In this document: positions 52,802-60,990 of the stretch, one piece after another
Layout: each line of letters starts with the position of its first letter
Numbering within the stretch: the first letter of the stretch is position 1
Assembly (NCBI GenBank): GCA_030680575.1
Contig: JAUXVI010000002.1
Span: forward strand, 1-64,000
Origin: Hylemonella sp.
GTDB lineage: Bacteria; Pseudomonadota; Gammaproteobacteria; Burkholderiales; Burkholderiaceae_C
Length of the DNA stretch: 64,000 bases
Direction: 5' to 3'
Translations under genes and position numbers: made by a program
Notes under the pieces: model-generated
Database searches by the model: none
What the model saw: only the letters and a program-made list of their open reading frames with translations
Told to the model about the DNA's origin: nothing

Positions 52802-54009
52802 GGCAGAGCATGCGCGTCACCACGCCACTGGGCGACAGCGGCACGCTGTCACTGGAGGAGGGCAACTACCTGTTTGGCTACAGCGGGCAAGCCGAGAGCG
52901 CGGCAGCTGTTAGCCTTCTGATGCCAGTACGCTCCAAGCAGTACGAGAGTCGGGAGTTGCATCCGGTCTTCCAGATGAACCTGCCCGAGGGCTTCATGCT
53001 GGAGGAGCTTCGCAATCGGCTGGCCAAGACACTGCAGCTCGACCCGATGGTGTTGCTGGCTATCAGCGGGTCACAGGCGCCCGTCGGGCGCATCCGGGTG
53101 GATCCATCCGAAGTCCTGCGCGGCGTCATTCAGCGCCAAGAGGCCAGGGGAGAGCGTTTGACCGAGATCATGGAATGGGATGGCAAGGAGAACATCTTCG
53201 CCGAGTTGGTGGACAAATACATCACCCGGGCTGGTATTTCCGGGGTGCAGCCCAAGGTTCTCGTGCCCGAAGCGCAGGACTTCGCTACGGGGGCTGAATC
53301 ACGCGCGACGATCCCGACCGCTGACCTCATTGTGAAAAGCGGTCGCCAACAGTTCCCGGGGCTGGCAGCAAACGAATTCCTGTGCATGACGATGGCAAAG
53401 GAGGCCGGCATTCCGGTACCAGAGTTCTACCTGTCAAAAAACAAGGAACTCTTCGTCATGAGGCGCTTCGACAGGACGCCGCAGGGCACACCGATCGGTT
53501 TCGAGGACATGGCCGCGCTTGCCGGCTTGTCATCGAGCCAGAAATACAGCAAGAGCTACTCGTTCGTTGCGAATCTGGTCACGCTCTTCGCGTCGCCATC
53601 GCATGTCACCGCGTCACTCAGGACCCTCTTCGACATCGTGGCGCTTTCCTGCATGGTCGGCAATGGCGATGCGCACCTGAAAAACTTCGGCCTGCTCTAC
53701 ACCGACCCTACCACCGAGGACTGCACAATCGCACCGGCCTACGACATCGTCAACACAACGGCCTATATACCCGAGGACGTCCTGGCACTGGAGCTGCGCG
53801 GGCAGAAGTCGTTCTTCTCCACCAGAGAGGGGCTGCTCAAGTTTGCCGGCGAGTGTCGCGTCCACGACCCGTCCAGCCGGATACAAGAGCTGATTCTGAC
53901 GGTCGACATGGTAGTGCGCAGGCAGGAGGAGATCGCCAGCACGATCCCCCATGTGGTGCGCGCTATCCGAGGCCACTTGGAGTCCTTCGAGCGGACATTC
54001 CTCGGCTGA
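52798..54009 (+). CDS. hipA: HipA-type toxin, serine/threonine kinase
   Basis: A 403-residue HipA-fold kinase; E. coli HipA phosphorylates GltX and induces persistence. Residues 1-110 form the N-terminal subdomain. The Ser/Gly-rich loop 'ISGVQPKV' (about 148) includes the autophosphorylation-type Ser; 'LIVKSG' gives the ATP Lys; catalytic 'GNGDAHLKNFGLLY' (about 288) and metal-binding 'APAYDIVNT' complete the site. The C terminus 'RTFLG' is intact. A diverged fragment of a second hipA lies about 520 bp downstream on the other strand. Confidence 0.92.
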   Translation: MRQSMRVTTPLGDSGTLSLEEGNYLFGYSGQAESAAAVSLLMPVRSKQYESRELHPVFQMNLPEGFMLEELRNRLAKTLQLDPMVLLAISGSQAPVGRIRVDPSEVLRGVIQRQEARGERLTEIMEWDGKENIFAELVDKYITRAGISGVQPKVLVPEAQDFATGAESRATIPTADLIVKSGRQQFPGLAANEFLCMTMAKEAGIPVPEFYLSKNKELFVMRRFDRTPQGTPIGFEDMAALAGLSSSQKYSKSYSFVANLVTLFASPSHVTASLRTLFDIVALSCMVGNGDAHLKNFGLLYTDPTTEDCTIAPAYDIVNTTAYIPEDVLALELRGQKSFFSTREGLLKFAGECRVHDPSSRIQELILTVDMVVRRQEEIASTIPHVVRAIRGHLESFERTFLG

Positions 54010-54077
54010 GCGCGCACCAGTACAGCTACATCTTTTTTCCAAGGGACGAAGAGTACGAAAAATGAAAAAGATCGCGG

Positions 54078-54113
54078 CAACCTGATCAACTCAGGCGTGA
54101 ATCTCTGTCCCAT
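54078..54113 (-). pseudogene. HicA-type toxin gene, only the first about 12 codons left
   Basis: Seven bases after the DUF1902 stop codon an ATG begins 'MGQRFTPELIRL', the typical N terminus of the HicA-like toxins partnered with DUF1902 antitoxins. Sequence then becomes unrelated ('PRSFSFFVLFV') and runs into the end of hipA. The rest of the toxin, including the catalytic His region, is missing. Confidence 0.6.
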
Positions 54114-54119
54114 AGCGAA

Positions 54120-54359
54120 TCAAGCTACCGCCAGATTGGTGGTGCTAAATCGACGGGCCAGCATCTCGACATGGATGATCTTGTCGGCAGGTAGGCCGCC
54201 ACTGGCTTCCCAAAGCTCAGGCACCAAGGTTTGAAGCTTCGTATCCAGAGCTTCTAGCGTTTCGGACTCCGTTACCAAGCCAGGCACATCGTCAGACGAT
54301 GCAACCCAGACACCAGCATCGGCATCCCACTCGGCACGGACAAAATAAGGCTTGGACAT
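54120..54359 (-). CDS. DUF1902 (HicB-like) antitoxin
   Basis: A 79-residue protein 'MSKPYFVRAEWDADAGVWVASSDDVPGLVTESETLEALDTKLQTLVPELWEAS', a DUF1902/HicB-like fold that usually neutralises a small HicA-like toxin encoded just downstream. Here the toxin is cut after about 12 codons, leaving an orphan antitoxin. Start chosen at ATG 54359; an upstream in-frame codon at 54413 is less likely. Confidence 0.75.
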   Translation of the reverse strand: MSKPYFVRAEWDADAGVWVASSDDVPGLVTESETLEALDTKLQTLVPELWEASGGLPADKIIHVEMLARRFSTTNLAVA

Positions 54360-54531
54360 GCCTGCAAAGTACGGCAATGTCGTCGAAGTTGTCCACGGAA
54401 CCGGCAGCAGCACACAGTGAAGTGTCGCCCTCTAGAGGTACTAAGTGTTGCCGTTGCCTGAATATTGACAGTGGTCAGTTTTCGGTCGGCGGCAACAGAA
54501 GTCCGAGTCCAAAGAAAGAGATGCCGCCTGC

Positions 54532-54663
54532 TCAACCGAGGATTGTTCGCTCGAAGGACGCCAGTTGGCCTCGGATTTCTCGCGCCACATGGGGGATCGT
54601 GCTGGCGACCTCTTCCTGTGTACGCAAAACCATATCGGCCGTCAGTACCTTACTGCCGGCAGT
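54532..54663 (-). pseudogene. C-terminal fragment of a second hipA
   Basis: Read on the minus strand it encodes 'VLTADMVLRTQEEVASTIPH' and on to 'FERTILG' before TGA. In 38 aligned residues, 28 are identical to the C terminus of the intact HipA (ending 'FERTFLG'). The frame is blocked upstream by a stop at 54664-54666, so only about 43 codons remain. It points away from the intact gene, so it is a separate, older hipA copy or a product of inversion. Confidence 0.8.
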
Positions 54664-54736
54664 TCATCCTGCACGCCGGTTGCCAATACAAGCCTAGCCG
54701 TATCCACCATGCCAGAGCCGACTCGAAAGATGAAAC

Positions 54737-55429
54737 TCAGCTGGCTGCTCGTTGCTGAAACGAGGCGCGTACGATCTCGGCTGCACGGGCCACGTGGGCG
54801 GCGGCCAGCTGCGCGGCAGTCTGAGCATCGCGCCGCTCGATGGCCTGCACCACTTCTTCGAGTTCGGCCAGCGTCTGCGGCAATCGCCCAGGTGAGCCCA
54901 GCGACACCCGGCGCAGCACCGACACCCGGTTATTCAACTGGGTCAGGATATCGCCAATCACCCGGTTGCCACACCCCTCCAGCAAGGTGGCATAGAACGC
55001 ATTCTTGGCGTCCAGCAAGTCCTTGGGCGTGGTGGAGGCCTGCGGAGTTCGCAGGAATTCCAGCGACGCCCTCAACCGGGCGATCTGGGCCTCGCTGGCG
55101 TTTCGGGCAAAGCCGGCGCAGGCTAGACTTTCCAGCGCGCCGCGCACTTCGTACAGCTCGTTGGCATCCTGTAAGGACAGTGTTGCCACGACGGGCCCTT
55201 TGTACGGGATCATGGTGATCAGGCCTTCAGCCTGCAAGTGCTGCAAGGCCTCACGCACCACTGTACGGCTGATACCCAGGGACTGCCACAGGTCGCGTTC
55301 AACCAGCCGCTGACCGGGCGCGAAACGGCCGGTCAGGATGGCCTCACGGATCTTGTCCGTCGCCCGCTGGCGTAAGGACACGACCTCACGGGACAAATCC
55401 ATATCGAGCGATTCGGACAAGTCTTCCAT
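54737..55429 (-). CDS. GntR-family regulator, FadR/FCD type
   Basis: A 230-residue regulator. N-terminal winged helix (about 15-75, 'LVERDLWQSLGISRTVVREALQHLQAEGLI') and C-terminal all-helical FCD effector domain (about 85-215; 'LYEVRGALESLACAGFARNAS', 'FYATLLEGCGNRVIGDILTQL'). FCD regulators bind carboxylates. It heads the catabolic cluster on the same strand as most enzymes, though at its downstream end, and is the obvious candidate to control it. Start at ATG 55429 (MEDLSESL); further upstream codons lack support. Confidence 0.88.
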   Translation of the reverse strand: MEDLSESLDMDLSREVVSLRQRATDKIREAILTGRFAPGQRLVERDLWQSLGISRTVVREALQHLQAEGLITMIPYKGPVVATLSLQDANELYEVRGALESLACAGFARNASEAQIARLRASLEFLRTPQASTTPKDLLDAKNAFYATLLEGCGNRVIGDILTQLNNRVSVLRRVSLGSPGRLPQTLAELEEVVQAIERRDAQTAAQLAAAHVARAAEIVRASFQQRAAS

Positions 55430-55620
55430 ATGTTTCTTACCTACTAACAACGATACGTACAAGGGACTGCTGCGAGGCCGCAACCCAGCCGGGACGGGTG
55501 CCGCAAGGCGAGTCGAGAGACCGGCGCAAACCCTGGCCCACACGGCCGCGCGTCCTGACACGAAGGCGCTGCATCATAGCAGTCGCCGCTGCGGCTCGGC
55601 CTGCGCGGCCCTCCTTGGAC

Positions 55621-56994
55621 TCACGCCCGGTTGAACCACACAGTTTGCGCATTCATGAACTCATGCACACCGAAATACGACAGCTCGCGGCCATAGCCGC
55701 TTTTCTTCACGCCGCCGATCGGCACACGCGGGTCAGAGGCAGAGAAGCTGTTGACAAACAAGCCGCCTGTCTCCAACTGCCGCGCCAGCGCGGCAGCCCG
55801 CGCACGGTCGCGGGTCCAGAGCGCGCCGCTCAGGCCGAACTCGCTGTGGTTGGCCAGTGCGATGGCATGCGTGGCATCGCGCGCGGTCATCAGTGAGGCC
55901 ACTGGCCCGAAGAGTTCCTGGTCGAACGCCGGCATGCCTGGGGCCACATTCGCCAGGACAGTGGGCGCGTAATAGTTGCCCACGCCGGCGATCTTGTCGC
56001 CGCCCAGCAGCAACTCGGCCCCGGCCGCTAGGCTGACCTGGACTTGCTGGTGCAGCTCGTCGCGCAGGTCGTAACGAGCCATCGGTCCGATGTAGGTGTT
56101 GGTCTGCAGCGGATCACCAACCACCAGCTTGCGCGTAGCATCCAGGAAACGCTTGGTGAATGCTTGGGCAATCGGCTGCTCCAGGATGATGCGTTTGGCC
56201 GCGATACAGACTTGACCGGTGTTTTGGAAGCGCCCAATCACCGCTGCCTGGACTGCGGCATCCAGGTCGGCGTCGGCTAGCACGATAAAGGGATCGTTTC
56301 CGCCTAACTCCAGCACCGTTTTCTTCAGCGCCGCGCCGGCCTGGGCGGCGATGGCCGCTCCGGCGCGCACGCTGCCGGTCACCGCCACACCGGCGATGCG
56401 GCGATCGGCGATTGCGCGTGACACTCCGCTCGGCGTGACGTTGAGCACCGAGAAGGTGCCATGTGGAAAACCTGCCTGCTCGGCGCATTGCGCCAACAGG
56501 TAGGCGCACCCCATCACATTGGGCGCGTGCTTAAGCACATAGCCGTTGCCGCCCAGCAGAATGGGAACCGCGCCGCGCAGGGCTTGCCAGTAAGGGAAGT
56601 TCCAGGGCATGACGCCCAGGATCGGACCGATGGGCAAAAAGGAGATATAGGCATCTGGCCCCACTGGGGTGGTTTGGTCGGCCAGCAAAGCCGGGCCGTG
56701 CTCAGCGTACCACTCGCACAGCAACGCGCATTTCTCCACTTCGCCAATGGCCTGGGCTATGGGCTTACCCATTTCCAACGTGGCAAGTCGGGCCAATGCG
56801 GGTGTCTGCTGGCGCAGCACAACGGCAAACTGGCGCAGCACCTGCTGACGCTGGGTTAGAGGGGTATCGCGCCAGTGCCGCCATCCCTGGTCGGCCTGAG
56901 CCAGCGTGGCCTCCACGGTGACGTCATCGGCGTAGGGGTAGCGCGCCAACACAGCTCCATCCAAGGGGCTGCGAGATTCGGCGTAGTCATTCAT
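55621..56994 (-). CDS. NAD(P)-dependent aldehyde dehydrogenase (succinate-semialdehyde dehydrogenase-like)
   Basis: A 457-residue aldehyde dehydrogenase. 'GVMPWNFPYWQALRGAVPILLGGNGYVLKHAPN' (about 125-157), the Glu of 'VLELGGNDPFIVL' (about 230), and the catalytic Cys in 'NTGQVCIAAKR' (about 263), ending 'GVKKSGYGRELSYFGVHEFMN'. The pattern is closest to succinate-semialdehyde dehydrogenases. Start at the ATG before 'NDYAESRSPLDG'. It probably makes an acid from an aldehyde intermediate in the pathway of this cluster. Confidence 0.9.
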   Translation of the reverse strand: MNDYAESRSPLDGAVLARYPYADDVTVEATLAQADQGWRHWRDTPLTQRQQVLRQFAVVLRQQTPALARLATLEMGKPIAQAIGEVEKCALLCEWYAEHGPALLADQTTPVGPDAYISFLPIGPILGVMPWNFPYWQALRGAVPILLGGNGYVLKHAPNVMGCAYLLAQCAEQAGFPHGTFSVLNVTPSGVSRAIADRRIAGVAVTGSVRAGAAIAAQAGAALKKTVLELGGNDPFIVLADADLDAAVQAAVIGRFQNTGQVCIAAKRIILEQPIAQAFTKRFLDATRKLVVGDPLQTNTYIGPMARYDLRDELHQQVQVSLAAGAELLLGGDKIAGVGNYYAPTVLANVAPGMPAFDQELFGPVASLMTARDATHAIALANHSEFGLSGALWTRDRARAAALARQLETGGLFVNSFSASDPRVPIGGVKKSGYGRELSYFGVHEFMNAQTVWFNRA

Positions 56995-57126
56995 AGCGGT
57001 CAGTTGGGCTGGTGACACAAAGTGGACTTCGTAAGGGAGAATGCGTGCCATGCACGCTCAAGAACAGGATGCCCCGACGCCCGAAGGCGTCAGACGTGGG
57101 ATGCCCTTGCTGGCATCCATGCTGGC

Positions 57127-58095
57127 TCACTCGATCTTGGCGCCAGCAGCCGAAAGCACCGGGGGCCAAGTCTTTAGTTCTGCGTCGGTGTGTTGGCGCA
57201 GAGCTTCGGGCTTAAGACGATCCCCTTGGGGCAGGATCACGCTCATATCTGACAGACGTTTGACCACTGCTGGCGTGGCCAAGGCGCTGCGAATGGCCTT
57301 GTTAAGACGCTCTATCACCGCCGTGGGGGTACCCTTGGGGGCGTAGAAGCCATGCCAAACGGCCAACTGGAGGTCAGGCACACCGGACTCAGCGAAGGTG
57401 GGTACCGCCGGAAGCGTGCTCAAGCGTTCCTTGGTGGCCACGGCATAGGGTTTGAGCGTACCGGCCTGCAGGTATGCGCTTGTGGCGACCGGCTGGTCGC
57501 AGATCATGTCCACGGTGCCGGCCAGAACGTCGTTCAGCGCCGGGCCGGTTCCACGGTACGGCACCAAGGTGGCCGTAGTCTGAGTAGCCTTCGCCAGGAG
57601 CACCGCGCACAAGTAGGAGGTGGCACCCACGCCAGCGTGCGCGATTTTCACGTCGCCGGGCTTGGCCTTCATCAGTTTTACTAATTCAGCCACGGTGGCA
57701 GGGCCGAAGCGGCTGTTTCTCACCAAGATCATCGGCACATCACCTGCCAAGGCGATGGGCTCCAGGTCTTTACTGACATCGAAGCTCAGCTTGCTGTACA
57801 GCGAGGGGGCGATCGCGATGCCCATGTTGTGGAACAGCACGGTGTGGCCGTCATTCTGGGCTCGGGCCACCTTGGCCGTACCGATGGTGCCACCGGCACC
57901 TCCTAGGTTTTCCACCACCACGGCCTGGCCGAGCTCACGCGCCATGGCCTCGGCCAGCACACGGGCGATCACATCGGTCGATCCACCCGGAGCGTAGGGC
58001 ACCACGATGTTCACAGGCTTGTTGGGAAAGGCTGCCGCGCTCAGAGACAGCAGTCCGCAGGCAATGGCCAGCAGCGATTTGAGTAGAGAGTTCAC
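57127..58095 (-). CDS. Bug/TctC-family substrate-binding protein
   Basis: A 322-residue periplasmic binding protein with signal peptide ('LAIACGLLSLSAAAFPN'). 'NIVVPYAPGGSTDVIARVLAEAM' and 'VENLGGAGGTIGTAKVARA' are the Bug signatures, 'GFYAPKGTPTAVIERL' marks the second lobe. A GTG start at 58095 is preceded by AAAGGA. Position inside the catabolic cluster suggests it binds the substrate of the pathway, as a carboxylate. Confidence 0.9.
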   Translation of the reverse strand: MNSLLKSLLAIACGLLSLSAAAFPNKPVNIVVPYAPGGSTDVIARVLAEAMARELGQAVVVENLGGAGGTIGTAKVARAQNDGHTVLFHNMGIAIAPSLYSKLSFDVSKDLEPIALAGDVPMILVRNSRFGPATVAELVKLMKAKPGDVKIAHAGVGATSYLCAVLLAKATQTTATLVPYRGTGPALNDVLAGTVDMICDQPVATSAYLQAGTLKPYAVATKERLSTLPAVPTFAESGVPDLQLAVWHGFYAPKGTPTAVIERLNKAIRSALATPAVVKRLSDMSVILPQGDRLKPEALRQHTDAELKTWPPVLSAAGAKIE

Positions 58096-58180
58096 TATGC
58101 GTTCCTTTAGAGAAAGAAGAGAGGCCACCGGCTAGATCCTTGCCGCCATCGGCAGCTAAGAACGACACAGGCGATGGAGC

Positions 58181-59050
58181 TCAACCTGCCTGCTGACCGA
58201 CGTAGGCATACAGCTCGGTGTGATCAGCCTGGGCACCGAGTGCGCGCGATGCCTCATCGGTCATGCCCGACACCTTCTGCGCCAATGTCATCGGGTGCTT
58301 GACCGACTGCCCCAGTGAGGCGGCAATGCCCACATCCTTGGCCTGCAAGGCCAGCGAGAAGCCGGAATTGAAGGCGCCGTTGAGCATGTATTGGTGCGCC
58401 TTGTTCTCGGTGGTGTTGTTCTTGCCGGTCGAGGCGTTGATCACATTTACGATCAACGCGCGATCTATGCCGAAGGCTGCGCCCACATGGATGGCCTCTG
58501 CGGTGGCAATCAGCGCCGCTGCCGAGACATAGTTATTCAAGGCCTTCAGCGCATGGCCAGCACCCACCGGACCAACGAAGGTGATGGCTTTGCCCATCAC
58601 TTCCAACACGGGCTTTTGCGCCTCGAACAGCGCGGGCTCACCGCCCACCATGATGGCCAGGGTGCCGGCTTGCGCTTTCTTCACGCCGCCGGAGACTGGG
58701 GCATCGATCAGTCCTAGACCCAACCCGGCCAGGTGTGCGGCCAGCGCTCGAGTGCGCGTTGGGTCGGCCGAGCTCATCTCGATGATGCAGGCGCCGCGCG
58801 GCAGGCTGGGAGCCAGCTCCTTGACCACAGCATCGACGATGTCGGAGTTCGGCAGCATGGTTATCACTGCGGCGCAACCGGCAAAGTCAGCTGAGCCGCT
58901 GGCAGCCACCGTGCCAGGGTGCGCCTGCACAAAAGCCTGCACCACGGTGGAATTGGCATCGCGCACCACAAGGGTGTAGCCCGCGCCGTGCAGCAAGTGG
59001 GCCATGGGTTGACCCATCATGCCCAGTCCGATAAATCCGATGTGGCTCAT
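58181..59050 (-). CDS. NAD(P)-dependent beta-hydroxyacid dehydrogenase (3-hydroxyisobutyrate dehydrogenase family)
   Basis: A 289-residue enzyme. Rossmann motif 'GFIGLGMMGQPMAHLLH' (residues 5-20), substrate loop 'DAPVSGGVKKAQAGTLAIMVGG' and catalytic Lys in 'GAGHALKALNNYVSAAAL' (about 172). It is a paralogue of the dehydrogenase at 25124 but only moderately similar. In the cluster it may oxidise a hydroxy acid to a semialdehyde for the aldehyde dehydrogenase. Confidence 0.9.
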   Translation of the reverse strand: MSHIGFIGLGMMGQPMAHLLHGAGYTLVVRDANSTVVQAFVQAHPGTVAASGSADFAGCAAVITMLPNSDIVDAVVKELAPSLPRGACIIEMSSADPTRTRALAAHLAGLGLGLIDAPVSGGVKKAQAGTLAIMVGGEPALFEAQKPVLEVMGKAITFVGPVGAGHALKALNNYVSAAALIATAEAIHVGAAFGIDRALIVNVINASTGKNNTTENKAHQYMLNGAFNSGFSLALQAKDVGIAASLGQSVKHPMTLAQKVSGMTDEASRALGAQADHTELYAYVGQQAG

Positions 59051-59059
59051 GACTGCTCC

Positions 59060-59458
59060 TTAGATGTTCATTTCCTTGAACACTTCAGAGGCGACGCGGA
59101 AGGAATCGATCGCAGCCGGCACGCCGCAGTAGATAGCGACTTGCAGGAACACTTCCTTGATCTCATCCTTAGTCAAGCCATTGTTGATGGCACCGCGCAC
59201 ATGCAGTTTGAGCTCGTGCGGACGGTTTAGGGCCGAGATCATGGCCAGGTTCAGGAACGAGCGGGTCTTGCGCTCCAGGCCCGGGCGGTTCCAGACATCA
59301 CCCCAGCAGTACTGGGTCACCAGCTCCTGCATATCGATGTTGAAGTCGGTGGCGTTCTTGATCGAAGCATCCACATACTCAGAACCCAGCACTTGGCGGC
59401 GCATGGCCAGGCCTTTGTCAAACAGGTCTTGGTTTTTGGGGGCGTAGGGACGGGTCAT
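59060..59458 (-). CDS. Carboxymuconolactone decarboxylase family protein
   Basis: A 132-residue protein of the PcaC/CMD family with 'FLNLAMISALNRPHELKLHVRGAINNGLTKDEIKEVFLQVAIYCGVPAA', closely following the 4-carboxymuconolactone decarboxylase pattern. The AhpD-type CxxC is absent, so it is a PcaC-like decarboxylase rather than a peroxidase. AAAGGAG precedes the ATG. 10 bp before the dehydrogenase gene. Confidence 0.88.
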   Translation of the reverse strand: MTRPYAPKNQDLFDKGLAMRRQVLGSEYVDASIKNATDFNIDMQELVTQYCWGDVWNRPGLERKTRSFLNLAMISALNRPHELKLHVRGAINNGLTKDEIKEVFLQVAIYCGVPAAIDSFRVASEVFKEMNI

Positions 59459-59503
59459 GGTTGGCTCCTTTGCATCAATGGGCAGGTTAAAGTGAATGTG
59501 ATA

Positions 59504-59528
59504 CGATATTATCGTCTGAATGTCAGAC
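59504..59528. promoter_or_regulatory. Palindromic operator candidate in the CMD/arsC divergent promoter
   Basis: CGATA-T-TATCG (59504-59514) runs straight into GTCTGA-ATG-TCAGAC (59514-59528), two palindromes in the 126-bp gap between the divergent carboxymuconolactone decarboxylase-like and arsC-like genes. A 15-bp dyad with this spacing fits FCD-type GntR operators; the neighbouring GntR regulator is the likely ligand-responsive binder. Confidence 0.5.
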
Positions 59529-59584
59529 AATATATATCCGTAGAAACACGTACATCTACTTGGCGCGCACGGCGTCCCACCACC

Positions 59585-59944
59585 ATGGCCGACTACCTGA
59601 TCTACCACAACCCCAACTGCGGCACCTCACGCAACGCGCTGGCTCTGCTACGAGAACGCAGCATTGAGCCTCAGATCGTGGAATACCTGAAGACGCCGCC
59701 CGACGAGGCCACGCTGCTGGCACTGGCGCAACGCATGGGGCAGCCGCTGTGGCACCTGCTGCGCGAGAAGGAGCCACTGTGCGCCGAGTTGGGTCTGGCG
59801 CCGGGGGCTTGCAGCGAAGCCGAGTTGGCGCGCACGATGGTGCGCCACCCGGTGCTGATCAACCGCCCGATCGTGTCCGGCCCGCTGGGCGTTCGACTGT
59901 GCCGTCCGTTCGAGCTGGCCCAGGAGATCCTGCCGCCGGCTTGA
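59585..59944 (+). CDS. ArsC-family reductase (glutaredoxin-dependent arsenate reductase type)
   Basis: A 119-residue ArsC-fold protein. Catalytic Cys and neighbours in 'NPNCGTSRNALALL' (Cys11), and the third-domain Arg residues in 'LINRPIVSGPLGVRLCRP', which match plasmid R773 ArsC and distinguish it from Spx/YffB proteins. It would reduce arsenate with glutaredoxin. No arsR, arsB or acr3 is near, so it may be an orphan housekeeping reductase. It is the only plus-strand gene in the catabolic cluster. Confidence 0.88.
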   Translation: MADYLIYHNPNCGTSRNALALLRERSIEPQIVEYLKTPPDEATLLALAQRMGQPLWHLLREKEPLCAELGLAPGACSEAELARTMVRHPVLINRPIVSGPLGVRLCRPFELAQEILPPA

Positions 59945-60126
59945 GGGAGTCGCCACACAGCGTGGCCGGCCGGCCCCCTTGGCACACCAGGGTCCGCAGG
60001 CACCCACAGATCATCGCGGCCGCAGCATTGGCCAGCGGGGTACTGGGCCGGGCCAGAGAGGTGGCAGTACAAAAATCACGACTGGAAATCAAATGAAAAG
60101 TCCCTTGTGGACGGGGTGGAGATACG

Positions 60127-60990
60127 TCAGGCCTGGGCCTCGCCGAGTAGGCGTAGGGCGCGCAGGTACACCGGCTTATCGATCATGCGGCCCGCGTGCC
60201 GGATGGCGCCCTGCCCCTGGGCTTGCGCGGCCTCGAAAGCAGCCACCAGCTCTCGGGCCTGGGCCACGTTCTCAGGTGTGGGTGTGTAGCAGGCATTGAT
60301 CGCCTCCAGGAACTTGGGGTGCACCACCACCGCGCCGCGAAAGCCTAGGCTGCGGGCTTGCGCCAGCACCTGGGCGAACTGCTCGACCTCGCCCAGCTCG
60401 GCGATCGAGGCCACAAAGCCGATGGGCTGGATGCCGGCGGCGCGGCAGGCGTGCAGCACCATCAGGCTGGGTGCTAGCAGCGCCTCGGGCGTGGGCAGGC
60501 CGCCGCAGTCCAATGAGAAGTCTTCGCTGCCCAGCATCATGCCCATGGTGCGAGCATCGGCCGCCGCGATCTCGTGGAGCCGTGGCAACGCGAGGCAGCT
60601 TTCGATCTGCAGCAGAAATCGCACGCCGCCTGAAGGCATGCCGGCGGCGCGCTCCAGGTCGTCCACTAAGGCACTGAGCAGTTGCACATCGCGTGGGTGC
60701 TCGACCTTGGGCAGCAGCACCAGCGCCAGACCGGGCATGACCGCGCTGCGCAGGTCGCTCACGGCGGTGTTAAGGTCGCCATTGATGCGCACTGCAGCGG
60801 CCTGGCCGGCCTGCACGATCTGCGCAATACCGGCGACCAGACCCTCACGCGCCAGGGCCTTGCGCGCGGGGTGGGTGCCGTCCTCCAGGTCGAGGATCAC
60901 CACGTCGGCCGGCTTGGCCACGGCACTGGCCAGCAGCCGGGCGTTGTCGGCGGGCACAAAAAGAAAGGAACGTCGCAGTGGCGTGCTCAT
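60127..60990 (-). CDS. CitE/HpcH-like (citrate lyase beta-subunit family) CoA lyase
   Basis: A 287-residue TIM-barrel protein with 'SFLFVPADNARLLASAVAKPADVVILDLEDGTHPARKALAR' (Mg/substrate region), 'VRFLLQIESCLALPRLHEIAAA' and the Glu/Asp pair 'GSEDFSLDCGG' that bind Mg and acyl-CoA. Members cleave citryl-, malyl- or citramalyl-CoA. The stop overlaps the CaiB-type start (ATGA), so the two are coupled: CoA activation then lyase cleavage is a plausible sequence. Confidence 0.88.
   Translation of the reverse strand: MSTPLRRSFLFVPADNARLLASAVAKPADVVILDLEDGTHPARKALAREGLVAGIAQIVQAGQAAAVRINGDLNTAVSDLRSAVMPGLALVLLPKVEHPRDVQLLSALVDDLERAAGMPSGGVRFLLQIESCLALPRLHEIAAADARTMGMMLGSEDFSLDCGGLPTPEALLAPSLMVLHACRAAGIQPIGFVASIAELGEVEQFAQVLAQARSLGFRGAVVVHPKFLEAINACYTPTPENVAQARELVAAFEAAQAQGQGAIRHAGRMIDKPVYLRALRLLGEAQA

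Noticed and set aside
59585-59944. Arsenic-resistance operon
   Set aside because: Only arsC is present; no arsR, arsB, acr3 or arsH nearby.
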